Source: Eubacteriales Family XIII. Incertae Sedis bacterium
GTDB lineage: Bacteria; Bacillota; Clostridia; Peptostreptococcales; Anaerovoracaceae
Assembly (NCBI GenBank): GCA_031276775.1
Contig: JAISML010000098.1
Location: forward strand, 1 to 15,405
Reading direction: 5' to 3'
Length of the DNA: 15,405 bases
Below are positions 1 to 7,512 of this stretch, piece by piece (the first letter of the stretch is position 1; every line of letters begins with the position of its first letter). Under the pieces are notes generated by a model. That model had not been told where the DNA came from and ran no database searches. It was given only the letters and a program-made list of their open reading frames with translations. A program made the translations under genes and the position numbers.

Positions 1-824
1 ATGAACGAGCTGCCGCCGCCGCCGCCGCGATCGTCGTCGCCGCTGCCGTCCGTTCCCGCGCCGCCGCCGCCGTAGTAGCCCGCGCCGCCGCCGCCGCCGT
101 ATCCGCCGCTGCCCGCCGTACCGTTTCCGCCGCCGCCGAAGACCCCGTTGTTCGCGCCGCCCCCTGTCTGTGTCCCGCCGATGCCGCCACCGCCGTAAGT
201 GCCGTTGCCGTTCCCGCCCGTCAAACCGCCGCCCGGACCGCCCGCATTGCCCGGCGCCCCGTAAGAACCGCCGCCCGCCGCAACCATGATGCGGCTCCTG
301 AGACTGTCGGCGTCGTTCCACGCGGCGTTGATCAGCCGCACGTCCGTGGCGCCGCCGGAACGGACCCCCGATCTGCCGGAAGCCGCGCTGCCGTTGAACG
401 CCGACGCGTTGCCGCCCACGTAAACCTGCAGGGACTGGCCTTTGGACAAAAAGATTTCGCCGCGCGTGTATGCGCCGTTCCCCGACGCCGGAGACGAAAC
501 GGAGCCCCAAAGCTCCACGCGGTACATGCCGGTCGACGGCGCCGTAAACGTCTGCGCCGCCCCTGTGTACGTAAAGTCCTGCGTCACGGGTTCCACCGTC
601 ACCTTGCGCGTAACGGTGAACGTGTGGCCGAGCAGGTTCGTATAGCTGTAGTCGATGGCATACGTACCCAATCGGAATACATCGAAATCCGCGCCCGTCA
701 CGGTCACCTTGCCGGTGACGTCCCCTTCGTAATAATCCGTCGCGCTGTATCCCGGCTCGACATAGGGCGTTCCGACGTCGATGGACATGTCGACGGAACC
801 GTTGAGGGCGATCCGGGTTTCGGG
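1..824 (-). repeat. Ig-like plus glycine-rich module, copy 3 (incomplete at window edge)
   Basis: This is the third module, offset by 1020 bp from copy 2 at the SRIMVAAGGG landmark (286 versus 1306). The Ig-like part is about 822-595. The glycine-rich part starts near 592 and is cut by the edge just after GDDDRGGGGGSSF. Its glycine core is more diverged (GGGIGGTQTGGG), closer to the classic ALK glycine-rich pattern than copies 1 and 2. Further modules may follow outside the window. Confidence 0.8.
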
Positions 825-3356
825 TTTTTCGACCAAGCCGATCCGCGCGTGGCCCGCGCGCGCGTTGCCGGCCATGGTGAACGGAAGCGTCGGATCCTCC
901 ATCGTTCCGTTGCCCGGAATCATCAGACCGTTGCGGAACGTCAGACCCGAATAATGGTTGACGCTGCCCGTGTGCCGTCCGTCCGTCGCGGACGTCACGG
1001 AATTGACGCCTGTATAGCCCGAGATGTAGGAACTGCCGCCGCCGCCGCCGCGGTCGTCGTCGCCGCTGCCGTCGGGCGTCACGCCGCCGCCGCCGTAGTA
1101 GCCGCCGCCGCCCGCGCCGCCGTACCCGCCGCTCTGCCCCAACCCCGATCCGCCGAAGCCGAAGCCCGCGCGCGTGCCGCCCGCCGTCTGTCCGCCACCC
1201 TCGCCGCCGCTGCCGTAAGACTCTCCTCGCGACTGTCCCGTAAGCCCTCCGCCGAAGCCGCCGGGCCTGCTTGCCGCCCCGTAGGAACCGCCGCCTGCGG
1301 CGACCATGATGCGGCTCCTGAGACCTGACGCGTCGTTCCATGCCGTGTTTACGAGCCGTACGTCCGTCGCGCCGCCGGAACGGACCCCCGCCCTGCCGGA
1401 AGCCGCGCTGCCGTTGAACGCGGCGGTGTTGCCTCCCACATAGACATAGAGCGTATCGCCCTTTTGCAAGGTGATCTCGCCGGAGGTGTACGCGCCGTTC
1501 CCCGACGCCGGAGCGGAACCCGCGCCCCACAATTCGATCTTGTAGGTTCCCTCGGAGAAAGCCGTAAACGTCTGAACCTCCCCGGTGTACGCAAATTCCT
1601 GCCGTACGGGGCGGACCGTCACCCTGCGCACGGCTGTGGCGGTCTGTCCCATGGAATTCGTGTAGCTGTATGTCACATCGTAATCGCCGAGCGCAAAGAC
1701 GTCGAAATCGTCGCCCTCGACCACGACCCTGTCCGTCACGACGCCATCCGTCGGATCCCAGGCGAAATAGCCCGGCTCAATGTAAGGCGTCCCCAAATCC
1801 AGATAGGATCTGAAATAGGCCGTTACCGGATTCTGATAGAATTCCTCCGCGTCGACGAGCAGGATGTCCGTAGCGTCCGCCTCAATGAGGGATACGCGCG
1901 CGTGACCCGCCCCCGCGTTGCCCGTCATGTTCCCCGTACCCGCGGTATTCGGCATGGCCGCGTTGCCTGCGATCATCCTCGGATTTTGAAATGTCCTGCC
2001 GGAATAATGGTTGGCCGCGCCCGTATGCGTTGCGATGGTTACCCATTTGATCGCGTTGCAGCCCGCAAAGCCCGAAACGAAAGAGGAACCGCCGCCGCCG
2101 CCGCGGTCGTCGTCGCCGCTGCCGTCGGGCGTCGCGCCGCCGCCGCCGTAGTAGCCGCCGCCGCCCGCGCCGCCGTATCCGCCGCTCTGCGCCAGCCCCG
2201 ATCCGCCGAAACCGAAGCCCGCGCGCGCGCCGCCCGCCGTCTGCCCGCCGCCCTCGCCGCCGCTGCCGTAGGACTCTCCGCGCGCCTGTCCCGTAAGTCC
2301 GCCGCCGAAACCGCCGGGCTTGTTCGTCGCGCCGTACGTGCCGCCGCCCGCCGCGACCATGATGCGGCTTCTCAGACCGATCGTGTCGTTCCACGCCGTC
2401 TTGCTCAATCGTATGTCGGTGCTCCCGCCGGAGAAATTGCCCCGGCCGCTCTTCGCGCTGCCGTTGAATGCGCTCGTGTTGCCGCCCACATAGATGTAGA
2501 TCGTGTCGCCCGCCCGCATCCATATCTCTCCGGAGGTATACGCGCCCTTGCCTGAATTCGCGTTGCCGACCGGCGCCGCGCCCGCGCCCCAGCACTCAAA
2601 CCGGTAAACGCCGTTGCGCGTCGCCGTAAAAGTCTGAACGTTTCCCGTGAAACCATATTCCGACAATGCGTCCGCCGTGTGCACGATCACAAGCCGGCTC
2701 TTGGACGCCGTATTGCCCGCCGAGTCGGTCACGGTGTAGGTGAGGGTGTAAACGCCCGTCACGCCGGTATCCGCCGAACCACTCACGACGATGCTTGCGG
2801 TCAGGTCGCCGTCCCTGTCGTCATGCGCCGTCGCGCCCGGATCCGTAAACGGATCGCCTACCTGCAACCTGAGTACGGAAGCGCCGTTCAGGCTGATGAT
2901 CGGCGCGCGGTCGATGGGCGGAGGCGGCGGTTCCTCATCATCGTCCGCCGCGGCGCCACCCCCCTCTTCATCGTCTTCCCCGTCCGCGCCCGCACTTCTG
3001 TACGCAACGATTCCGTAATGCACGGCGCTGTCGGACGTCGTTTGGAAATCATAGGTCGTGACGGGAATCCGGTAACTGTCCGCATCCGCGGACAGCGAGA
3101 TGGAGTCCTCGGAGATCTGCGCAAAGCCGGGATCATCGGCGTCGACCATGGCCACGGTACGCTCCGTGTCCGCAGCATCGACGGTCTTGCGATCCGTATC
3201 GGCCGTAACGCGGGCGACGGCGAAAAACCCCGTGACGACGACGACCGACGCCACCGCGAGGATGACGAAACTCACCATCACCTCGACCAAGGTCATGCCC
3301 CCGGTTCGCGCGGCAAATCCGCAAAGCCGCTTCGGGTTCCGCTCAGCCTTCCTCAT
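1..3356 (-). CDS. Giant type IV prepilin-like protein with tandem Ig-like and glycine-rich modules (C-terminus outside window)
   Basis: The frame is open from the ATG at 3356 to the left edge, 1118 codons with no stop, so the C-terminus is missing. Residues 1-20 are a basic leader ending in Gly-Gly. MTLVEVMVSFVILA follows, which is the class III prepilin signature: cleavage after G20, Glu at +5 of the mature chain, hydrophobic helix about 21-46. A pilin-like stalk runs to about 120, then an Asp/Glu-rich and poly-Pro linker (about 120-148). The rest alternates Ig-like domains (about 150-225, 496-582, 845-920; DUF5011-like, with V/LGDPFTDPGA and VTGVYTLTYTVTDSAGN motifs) with glycine-rich domains (about 233-489, 586-837, 922 onward) of the ALK/Gly_rich family (SRIMVAAGGG, GGYYGGGG, GGGGGSSF). 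The start overlaps the upstream stop by 14 bp, with GGAGG 10 nt before it. I infer a secreted, pilus-borne adhesive subunit at the cell surface. The prepilin call and fold families are strong; the function is inferred. Confidence 0.85.
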   Translation of the reverse strand, partial: MRKAERNPKRLCGFAARTGGMTLVEVMVSFVILAVASVVVVTGFFAVARVTADTDRKTVDAADTERTVAMVDADDPGFAQISEDSISLSADADSYRIPVTTYDFQTTSDSAVHYGIVAYRSAGADGEDDEEGGGAAADDDEEPPPPPIDRAPIISLNGASVLRLQVGDPFTDPGATAHDDRDGDLTASIVVSGSADTGVTGVYTLTYTVTDSAGNTASKSRLVIVHTADALSEYGFTGNVQTFTATRNGVYRFECWGAGAAPVGNANSGKGAYTSGEIWMRAGDTIYIYVGGNTSAFNGSAKSGRGNFSGGSTDIRLSKTAWNDTIGLRSRIMVAAGGGTYGATNKPGGFGGGLTGQARGESYGSGGEGGGQTAGGARAGFGFGGSGLAQSGGYGGAGGGGYYGGGGATPDGSGDDDRGGGGGSSFVSGFAGCNAIKWVTIATHTGAANHYSGRTFQNPRMIAGNAAMPNTAGTGNMTGNAGAGHARVSLIEADATDILLVDAEEFYQNPVTAYFRSYLDLGTPYIEPGYFAWDPTDGVVTDRVVVEGDDFDVFALGDYDVTYSYTNSMGQTATAVRRVTVRPVRQEFAYTGEVQTFTAFSEGTYKIELWGAGSAPASGNGAYTSGEITLQKGDTLYVYVGGNTAAFNGSAASGRAGVRSGGATDVRLVNTAWNDASGLRSRIMVAAGGGSYGAASRPGGFGGGLTGQSRGESYGSGGEGGGQTAGGTRAGFGFGGSGLGQSGGYGGAGGGGYYGGGGVTPDGSGDDDRGGGGGSSYISGYTGVNSVTSATDGRHTGSVNHYSGLTFRNGLMIPGNGTMEDPTLPFTMAGNARAGHARIGLVEKPETRIALNGSVDMSIDVGTPYVEPGYSATDYYEGDVTGKVTVTGADFDVFRLGTYAIDYSYTNLLGHTFTVTRKVTVEPVTQDFTYTGAAQTFTAPSTGMYRVELWGSVSSPASGNGAYTRGEIFLSKGQSLQVYVGGNASAFNGSAASGRSGVRSGGATDVRLINAAWNDADSLRSRIMVAAGGGSYGAPGNAGGPGGGLTGGNGNGTYGGGGIGGTQTGGGANNGVFGGGGNGTAGSGGYGGGGGAGYYGGGGAGTDGSGDDDRGGGGGSSF
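825..1879 (-). repeat. Ig-like plus glycine-rich module, copy 2
   Basis: This is the second module, offset by 1053 bp from copy 1 at the SRIMVAAGGG landmark (1306 versus 2359) and at the GDDDRGGGGG landmark (1051 versus 2104). The Ig-like part is about 1870-1610 and the glycine-rich part about 1600-845. It carries the same W-G-A-G, VGGNTAAFNGSAASG and GGGGGSSYISG landmarks. Confidence 0.85.
1880..2907 (-). repeat. Ig-like plus glycine-rich module, copy 1
   Basis: This is the first of three tandem protein-coding modules in the giant prepilin. The Ig-like part spans about 2907-2680 and the glycine-rich part about 2660-1890. Landmarks such as the SRIMVAAGGG codons (antisense motif beginning at 2359) recur at 1306 and 286. 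Over roughly 2095-2365 this copy is nearly identical to copy 2, and most differences are at third codon positions. Module edges are approximate. Confidence 0.85.
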
Positions 3357-5865
3357 ACCGCCCAATCCTCCAACCCCGCGTGGGAATGCCAAAATGCCCG
3401 CATCTGTGCGATTCTGCGGCAGGGCTGCCGCAGACGCACACGGCATACCGTTCATCCGAAAAATCGTCTCCCAAATAGTGAATGCCTCCGGCGTTTCCGT
3501 ACATGATGGTTCCCGCCGGAATAGCAACGTCGCCCTTTCCCCTCTCTTCCCCGTCCGTTCCGACGGCGCCGGAACCGTAGACGTAAATGCCGCTCTTCTC
3601 CGTATCCGGGAGGAGGGAAAGAGGGGCGTCCATCGTGATGTCGCCCTCGATCACGACTGATCCGCCTCCGTAACAGTAGATATTCCCTCTGATGTTCGCG
3701 CCCGCGCGAAGCGTCAACGCGCCGCCGGACACATAGATGTCCGTGTCCACGGTCCGGTATGCGCTCGCCTCGACGGTCAATGTCGCATCGTCGGACACGA
3801 TGATCCGATCCGGTGAGACGTTGAGCCGCGTCCCTTCGACCGTGTACTCGGTGTAATCGCCCGTCTGGGTGTATTTTTTGACGGCGGGCGACGCGTCGAA
3901 GACGGAAGTCCCGTCACGCGCCACCCCTTCGATCGTCAGATCGTGTCCGGATCCTATGTAGACGGTTCCGCCGATGATGTCCGTCCGCCGATGCCGGAAA
4001 ACGGAAAAATCTTTCGTCAGCAAGGTCTCCGCTTTTTCCATATCCTCTTTGCTGAGCAGCGTGTCCGCCGGCGTCACGGACGGGCTTTTGACGACGGACG
4101 CCCGTCTGTCGTCTCCCTCGACGCCCGGCGCCAGCAATACGATGTCCGTATCCGCAATCGTCTGGTTGAAGCGGGGAATGAAATTCGTATATACCGCGCG
4201 ATCATGCGTCGTGCCGTCGGAATAGCCCGGAACCGTGGAATTGTAACCTTCGACGGTTCTTCCCGTCATCGGATGGCCCTCGGCTGTGAGACTGCCTCCC
4301 AAAATGAGATTGCGGTACGAATACACGACCCCGTCCAGAATGTTGACCCCCTGCATGACCCACGCGCTTTTCCGCACATCCCCGTCGAGCAGATACAATC
4401 CGACGTCCCTGCCCCAGCAGACGGGAACGATGGGCATGCCCGGCTGAGTTTCCGCGGTATAGCCGTTGAGCGGCAACAGTTGCGGCACGAGCCGCGCCAA
4501 CGCGCCTTCTTCCCTGCCGAAACTCCTGTTCGCGTACAATCCCCAACCGTTGAAATCCAAAGCGGATGAGAGCGAGCCGTACTGATAGGTGTGCGCATAG
4601 GGACCGAACAGCAGATCGACATCCACCTTTTCACCCTCATTCCGATTTTCGCCGCGCGTGAAGATCCTGGCTCCGTTCCAATTCTGCGGGTACCATTCGA
4701 GCAATACATTGCCCTCCCTGTCCCCGACCGACTCCGCTTCCGTTTCCGCATTGTCGGTAAAATCGAAATTGACAAACGCGCCCCGGAACGCCTGCGAAGT
4801 TCCGGCGCCGGCCTCTTCCGTCAATCGTATGCGCATCTGCGGTTTGCCCGCCGTATCGTCCACGCGGAAATTGTTCAATTTGGTGTTGTCCGGCGCGTCC
4901 CCGTCCTCCGAATGGTATGCCGCGCCGCTCGCCGTACCGACGGCGCGTTCCGGATTCACGGCCAGGCGGCCGTTCAGCCCCGACGCGAAATACGCGTTCG
5001 AAAAATCGGCAAGTCCCGTCGTGCGCAGATTGTTGGAGATGCTGTCCCTCGTGCCGGTTACGCGCATATCGCCCGTTTCCTCAAAGGAAAGGGAAAGACT
5101 TTGCGGCGCTGCGTCGTAAGTCGCTTCGACCGCAGACATGGCGTCGGTGACGAGTCTGCCCAATATCTCCCTGTCCTCCGTGAGATGGTTGAACGGCGCA
5201 CCCTGTTCCTCGCCCACCTCGGGCAAAACGTGTCCGAGACCGTAAGCGTCCTCAAACGCGGGATGTTCGTCGGCGATGATCGCGTCGATCCCGATTCCCG
5301 CGCGCCGCAGATAGTCGTCCGCGAACCCGGCGGTCGGAATATTGTTGAGCGCGTCGGCTTCCGCATCGTATTCCGCCGTCTCAAAGTCGGGAACCGGAAA
5401 GGAAAAATCCGGCAATCGAAAACCGCTCCGGCTCATTGCAACTTTGATCGTATAGGCGGATTGCGCGTATTCGGCGGTCGTTTCGATGAGCAGTCCGGCG
5501 TCGTCTTCCTCTCCCAGGGTAAAGGTCACGCGGCAGGTTCCCCGCCCGAGCGGCAACTCCGTCTGCGGTATGTCGATGGAAGCCGTTCCTCCCTCTTGGG
5601 TTTGCAGCCAATTGAGAAAATCCGCCGAGGTTTTCCCGCCGCTTGGATCGGACGCGTTTTCATCCACGATCCAATCCGCCATCGCTTTTGTGACGGACGA
5701 GGCGGTGTAATACGCTTGGGTATCCATGCGTCCGCTCGCATTCTGCTGCTGACGGGAAGACACCAAGAGCAGACTGCCCGCGACGAGCAAAGTCAGGATG
5801 AAGATGGCGATCAGGGACCAGATCAGGACGGAACCGCGTCTCATGCGCCCAAACAGCTCTTTCAT
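3343..5865 (-). CDS. Large GspK/PilX-like minor pilin or pilus assembly protein
   Basis: This 840-residue protein begins with a short basic leader (MKELFGRMRRG), then a hydrophobic helix at about 12-37 (SVLIWSLIAIFILTLL). A prepilin-type cleavage after G11 is plausible, but residue +5 is Trp rather than Glu. That fits the GspK/PilX class of minor subunits, where GspK lacks Glu5. The helix is followed by a polar stretch with AYYTASSVTKAMADWI, typical of PilX N-termini. The remainder is a long extracellular region with no enzyme motif that I recognise. Residues about 640-780 look like short parallel beta repeats (GTVYIGSG, DIYVSGGALTL, NIYCYGGGSVVIEGDI), suggesting a beta-helix-like domain. The C-terminus holds a CVCG...HRCGH cysteine cluster. 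It overlaps the PilO-like gene as ATGA and the giant prepilin gene by 14 bp. The name rests on architecture and neighbours. Confidence 0.75.
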   Translation of the reverse strand: MKELFGRMRRGSVLIWSLIAIFILTLLVAGSLLLVSSRQQQNASGRMDTQAYYTASSVTKAMADWIVDENASDPSGGKTSADFLNWLQTQEGGTASIDIPQTELPLGRGTCRVTFTLGEEDDAGLLIETTAEYAQSAYTIKVAMSRSGFRLPDFSFPVPDFETAEYDAEADALNNIPTAGFADDYLRRAGIGIDAIIADEHPAFEDAYGLGHVLPEVGEEQGAPFNHLTEDREILGRLVTDAMSAVEATYDAAPQSLSLSFEETGDMRVTGTRDSISNNLRTTGLADFSNAYFASGLNGRLAVNPERAVGTASGAAYHSEDGDAPDNTKLNNFRVDDTAGKPQMRIRLTEEAGAGTSQAFRGAFVNFDFTDNAETEAESVGDREGNVLLEWYPQNWNGARIFTRGENRNEGEKVDVDLLFGPYAHTYQYGSLSSALDFNGWGLYANRSFGREEGALARLVPQLLPLNGYTAETQPGMPIVPVCWGRDVGLYLLDGDVRKSAWVMQGVNILDGVVYSYRNLILGGSLTAEGHPMTGRTVEGYNSTVPGYSDGTTHDRAVYTNFIPRFNQTIADTDIVLLAPGVEGDDRRASVVKSPSVTPADTLLSKEDMEKAETLLTKDFSVFRHRRTDIIGGTVYIGSGHDLTIEGVARDGTSVFDASPAVKKYTQTGDYTEYTVEGTRLNVSPDRIIVSDDATLTVEASAYRTVDTDIYVSGGALTLRAGANIRGNIYCYGGGSVVIEGDITMDAPLSLLPDTEKSGIYVYGSGAVGTDGEERGKGDVAIPAGTIMYGNAGGIHYLGDDFSDERYAVCVCGSPAAESHRCGHFGIPTRGWRIGRYEEG

Positions 5866-6677
5866 CCCGTCTCCGCCGCCCTTTCCTCCCCGTCGGGCGT
5901 CCCAAACATCGATTCATCGAACACATAGATCTCGAAACGCATCTTCGCGACGCTTTCCGACGGTGCGCCGCCTGACAAATCGCTCCGCGGCGAACCTTTC
6001 CGCGCCCGGGGATCTTCGATGCGATAGGAAGCGAGTTTGAGCGCCGTCAAGCCGCGCATTTCACCAAGCAGACGTAGGAAGTCGTCCTGTCCTCCCACCG
6101 CGTCGATCTCAATGCCGTACAGCAGGACGGTTGCGTCGGTTTCACCGTTCCCGTCAGACACACCGCCGGCGGTCGGTTCCGTTTCACGTTCCGTCTCCGA
6201 ACCGACGTCCTCTCCGGCATCCGCAGCGTCGGTTCTGCTCTTCGCGGGATCGTAAAACGAGATGACTTCGCTTCGCAACGCGGACATTTTAAGCGTCCGG
6301 GGTTCATAACCGCTGCGCAGAAGCAACTGTGTGATCGTCGTGTCCAACATTTCCTCATCCATGGGCGCGGCGAGCATCAGACGGCAGTCGTCGTAAATCT
6401 GCTTTGTCTGTTCGTATTCCGTCTTGCTGCGCTCCGCCCCGGCGATTTTGGCACGCATTTCCGCCGCCTCCGCGCGCAATGACGCAAGACGTTCTTCGCG
6501 CGACGACAATTCGGTCATCGCCGGATCCACAAAAACTTTGAAGACGACGATGGCGGCGATGAGGCAAAGCATGATGAGCAACAGGACGTTTTCACGTTTC
6601 GTCCGTTTCCATTGCCGCACAAGCAATTTCATGCCGCGCGCGGGTTTTGCGGCCGACGCGGCGGAATCAATCTTCAC
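5862..6677 (-). CDS. pilO: PilO/GspM-like type IV pilus inner-membrane protein
   Basis: I choose a GTG start at 6677 (271 residues): AAGGAG lies 6 nt upstream and the start overlaps the PilN stop by 11 bp. An upstream in-frame ATG at 6719 has no ribosome site. The protein has a short basic cytoplasmic tail, one membrane helix at about 30-50 (NVLLLIMLCLIAAIVVFKVF) and a probable coiled coil at about 55-100 rich in Glu, Arg and Ala. A periplasm/exoplasm-side domain then has an acidic Ser/Thr/Glu-rich insert around 160-195. This one-helix, coiled-coil, alpha/beta layout is that of PilO/GspM, which pairs with PilN to link the cytoplasmic motor to the pilus fibre. Sequence motifs in this family are weak, so the call relies on topology and on the adjacent PilN-like gene. 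Confidence 0.72.
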   Translation of the reverse strand: MKIDSAASAAKPARGMKLLVRQWKRTKRENVLLLIMLCLIAAIVVFKVFVDPAMTELSSREERLASLRAEAAEMRAKIAGAERSKTEYEQTKQIYDDCRLMLAAPMDEEMLDTTITQLLLRSGYEPRTLKMSALRSEVISFYDPAKSRTDAADAGEDVGSETERETEPTAGGVSDGNGETDATVLLYGIEIDAVGGQDDFLRLLGEMRGLTALKLASYRIEDPRARKGSPRSDLSGGAPSESVAKMRFEIYVFDESMFGTPDGEERAAETG

Positions 6678-7356
6678 GAGAAACTCCTTCCGCGGCGCCT
6701 TCTTCCGCAGACCCGCCATAGACCGGCAGCGGGCGGGCCGCGTCCGGCAAGGCGGGATCCGTGCCTTTCACCACACAGGTCAGGTCGGCCGCGAAAACGG
6801 GCTCGTTCTCCGCGCCGGTTTCCCGATATCCGTCGTGCAGGATATCCTCAAACATCCCACTGATCCTGAGACGCGCGACAAAGCGCGAAAGCTCTTCGGC
6901 AACGGCGCATTCGACGCGCATCCCCAAGACGCCCGCAGTTCTGTCATAGGACAGGTCTGCAATAGAAACGGTATCGCCGCCCAAATCAAAAATCCCGGAA
7001 TACTGCGATTCATCCGGATCGGGGCGGCTTGCGATGCCGAGCAACACATTTTTCAGTTCGTATGTCCGCATCCGCATTTGCGCCGCATCCGTTTCGATCC
7101 GTATCGCGTCCGCGTAAGCGGAGCGATGATCGTCCACGTAGGCTTTCAGCTTGCTTTCCTCCGCTTCGAGAACCGCCACTTTTTCGTGATAAAGAACGAG
7201 GGACACAATGGACGCGGCGATGAGGAGAAAGACGGCGGCAAGCGCCGGGATTTTGCGCGCCATCCGGCTTGCGCCCGCTCCCGCGCGCCCGCTTTCCCTC
7301 TCCAAAGCGGGTAAAAAGTTGATATCTTTCCGCGACTTGCGTATTGTCCTATGCAA
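6667..7356 (-). CDS. pilN: PilN-like type IV pilus assembly protein
   Basis: The frame is open up to 7488, but I choose a TTG start at 7356 (229 residues). AAAGGA lies 9 nt upstream, and the longer version would read through the AT-rich promoter. The resulting N-terminus carries KDINFLPALERES, matching the conserved INxLP cytoplasmic motif by which PilN binds PilM. One membrane helix follows (about 36-56), then a coiled coil (about 57-95) and a small alpha/beta domain (about 125-205) ending in an acidic tail. No PilM, ATPase or PilC gene is present in the window, so those partners must be encoded elsewhere. It is first in a four-gene overlapping operon. The PilN assignment is fairly sure from motif, topology and neighbours. 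Confidence 0.75.
   Translation of the reverse strand: MHRTIRKSRKDINFLPALERESGRAGAGASRMARKIPALAAVFLLIAASIVSLVLYHEKVAVLEAEESKLKAYVDDHRSAYADAIRIETDAAQMRMRTYELKNVLLGIASRPDPDESQYSGIFDLGGDTVSIADLSYDRTAGVLGMRVECAVAEELSRFVARLRISGMFEDILHDGYRETGAENEPVFAADLTCVVKGTDPALPDAARPLPVYGGSAEEGAAEGVSRED
6684..6689 (-). promoter_or_regulatory. Ribosome binding site deciding the GTG start of the PilO-like gene
   Basis: AAGGAG on the minus strand lies 6 nt upstream of GTG at 6677, inside the last codons of the PilN-like gene. The alternative ATG at 6719 has no such site. Confidence 0.7.
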
Positions 7357-7365
7357 TCTTGGATA

Positions 7366-7371
7366 TCCTTT
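7366..7371 (-). promoter_or_regulatory. Ribosome binding site supporting a TTG start for the PilN-like gene
   Basis: AAAGGA on the minus strand is 9 nt upstream of TTG at 7356. No ATG in the frame lies near the INFLP motif, and the only upstream ATG, at 7488, precedes the likely promoter. Confidence 0.6.
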
Positions 7372-7407
7372 CAGGAACGCCGGGGCAGAATAACGCCATC
7401 TATCTAT

Positions 7408-7437
7408 TTTATATCCAAATTTGCGGTTTTTAAACAA
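7408..7437 (-). promoter_or_regulatory. Probable sigma-A promoter of the pilus operon
   Basis: TTGTTT (7437-7432) is followed after 18 bp by TATAAA (7413-7408), in an AT-rich island that contrasts with the surrounding GC-rich DNA. The predicted transcript starts near 7401, giving a leader of about 45 nt before the TTG start at 7356. The -35 box is imperfect. Confidence 0.5.
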
Positions 7438-7512
7438 AAATATGAAATTTTCTGTTCTTTTTTTTGTCGATCCGGGATGACCGGCCAATGATCGGAGAAG
7501 AATCCGAAAGGT

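Noticed and set aside
1..240. GCC/CCG triplet runs as a microsatellite or CRISPR-like array
   Set aside because: The runs are codons for glycine tracts in an intact frame; there are no regular spacer-repeat units.
624..2555. Long plus-strand open frames (624-1328, 1464-2555) rich in Ala and Arg
   Set aside because: They are antisense to the glycine-rich domains. Repeated GGC codons read as GCC/CCG/CGC on other frames and rarely give stops. The minus-strand frame has real domain landmarks.
1882..2595. Minus-strand Arg/Gly-rich open frame of 237 codons starting near 2595
   Set aside because: It is the giant prepilin gene read in the wrong frame; the composition is what shifted glycine codons give, and no ribosome site precedes it.
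2679..3506. Plus-strand open frame of 275 codons
   Set aside because: It runs antisense across the prepilin signal and overlaps the 3' end of the GspK-like gene; there are no recognisable motifs.
4591..5928. Plus-strand open frame of 445 codons
   Set aside because: It is the antisense shadow of the 840-residue pilus gene; the protein is Arg-rich with no domain pattern.
7357..7488. Longer N-terminus for the PilN-like protein from 7488
   Set aside because: It would translate through the AT-rich promoter, with odd Lys/Phe-rich residues; TTG at 7356 has a ribosome site and gives a normal PilN N-terminus.
7441..7500. Terminator between the ECF gene and the pilus operon
   Set aside because: The T run at 7458-7465 is on the plus strand, so minus-strand transcripts would carry an A run, and the nearby CCGG inverted repeat is too weak.
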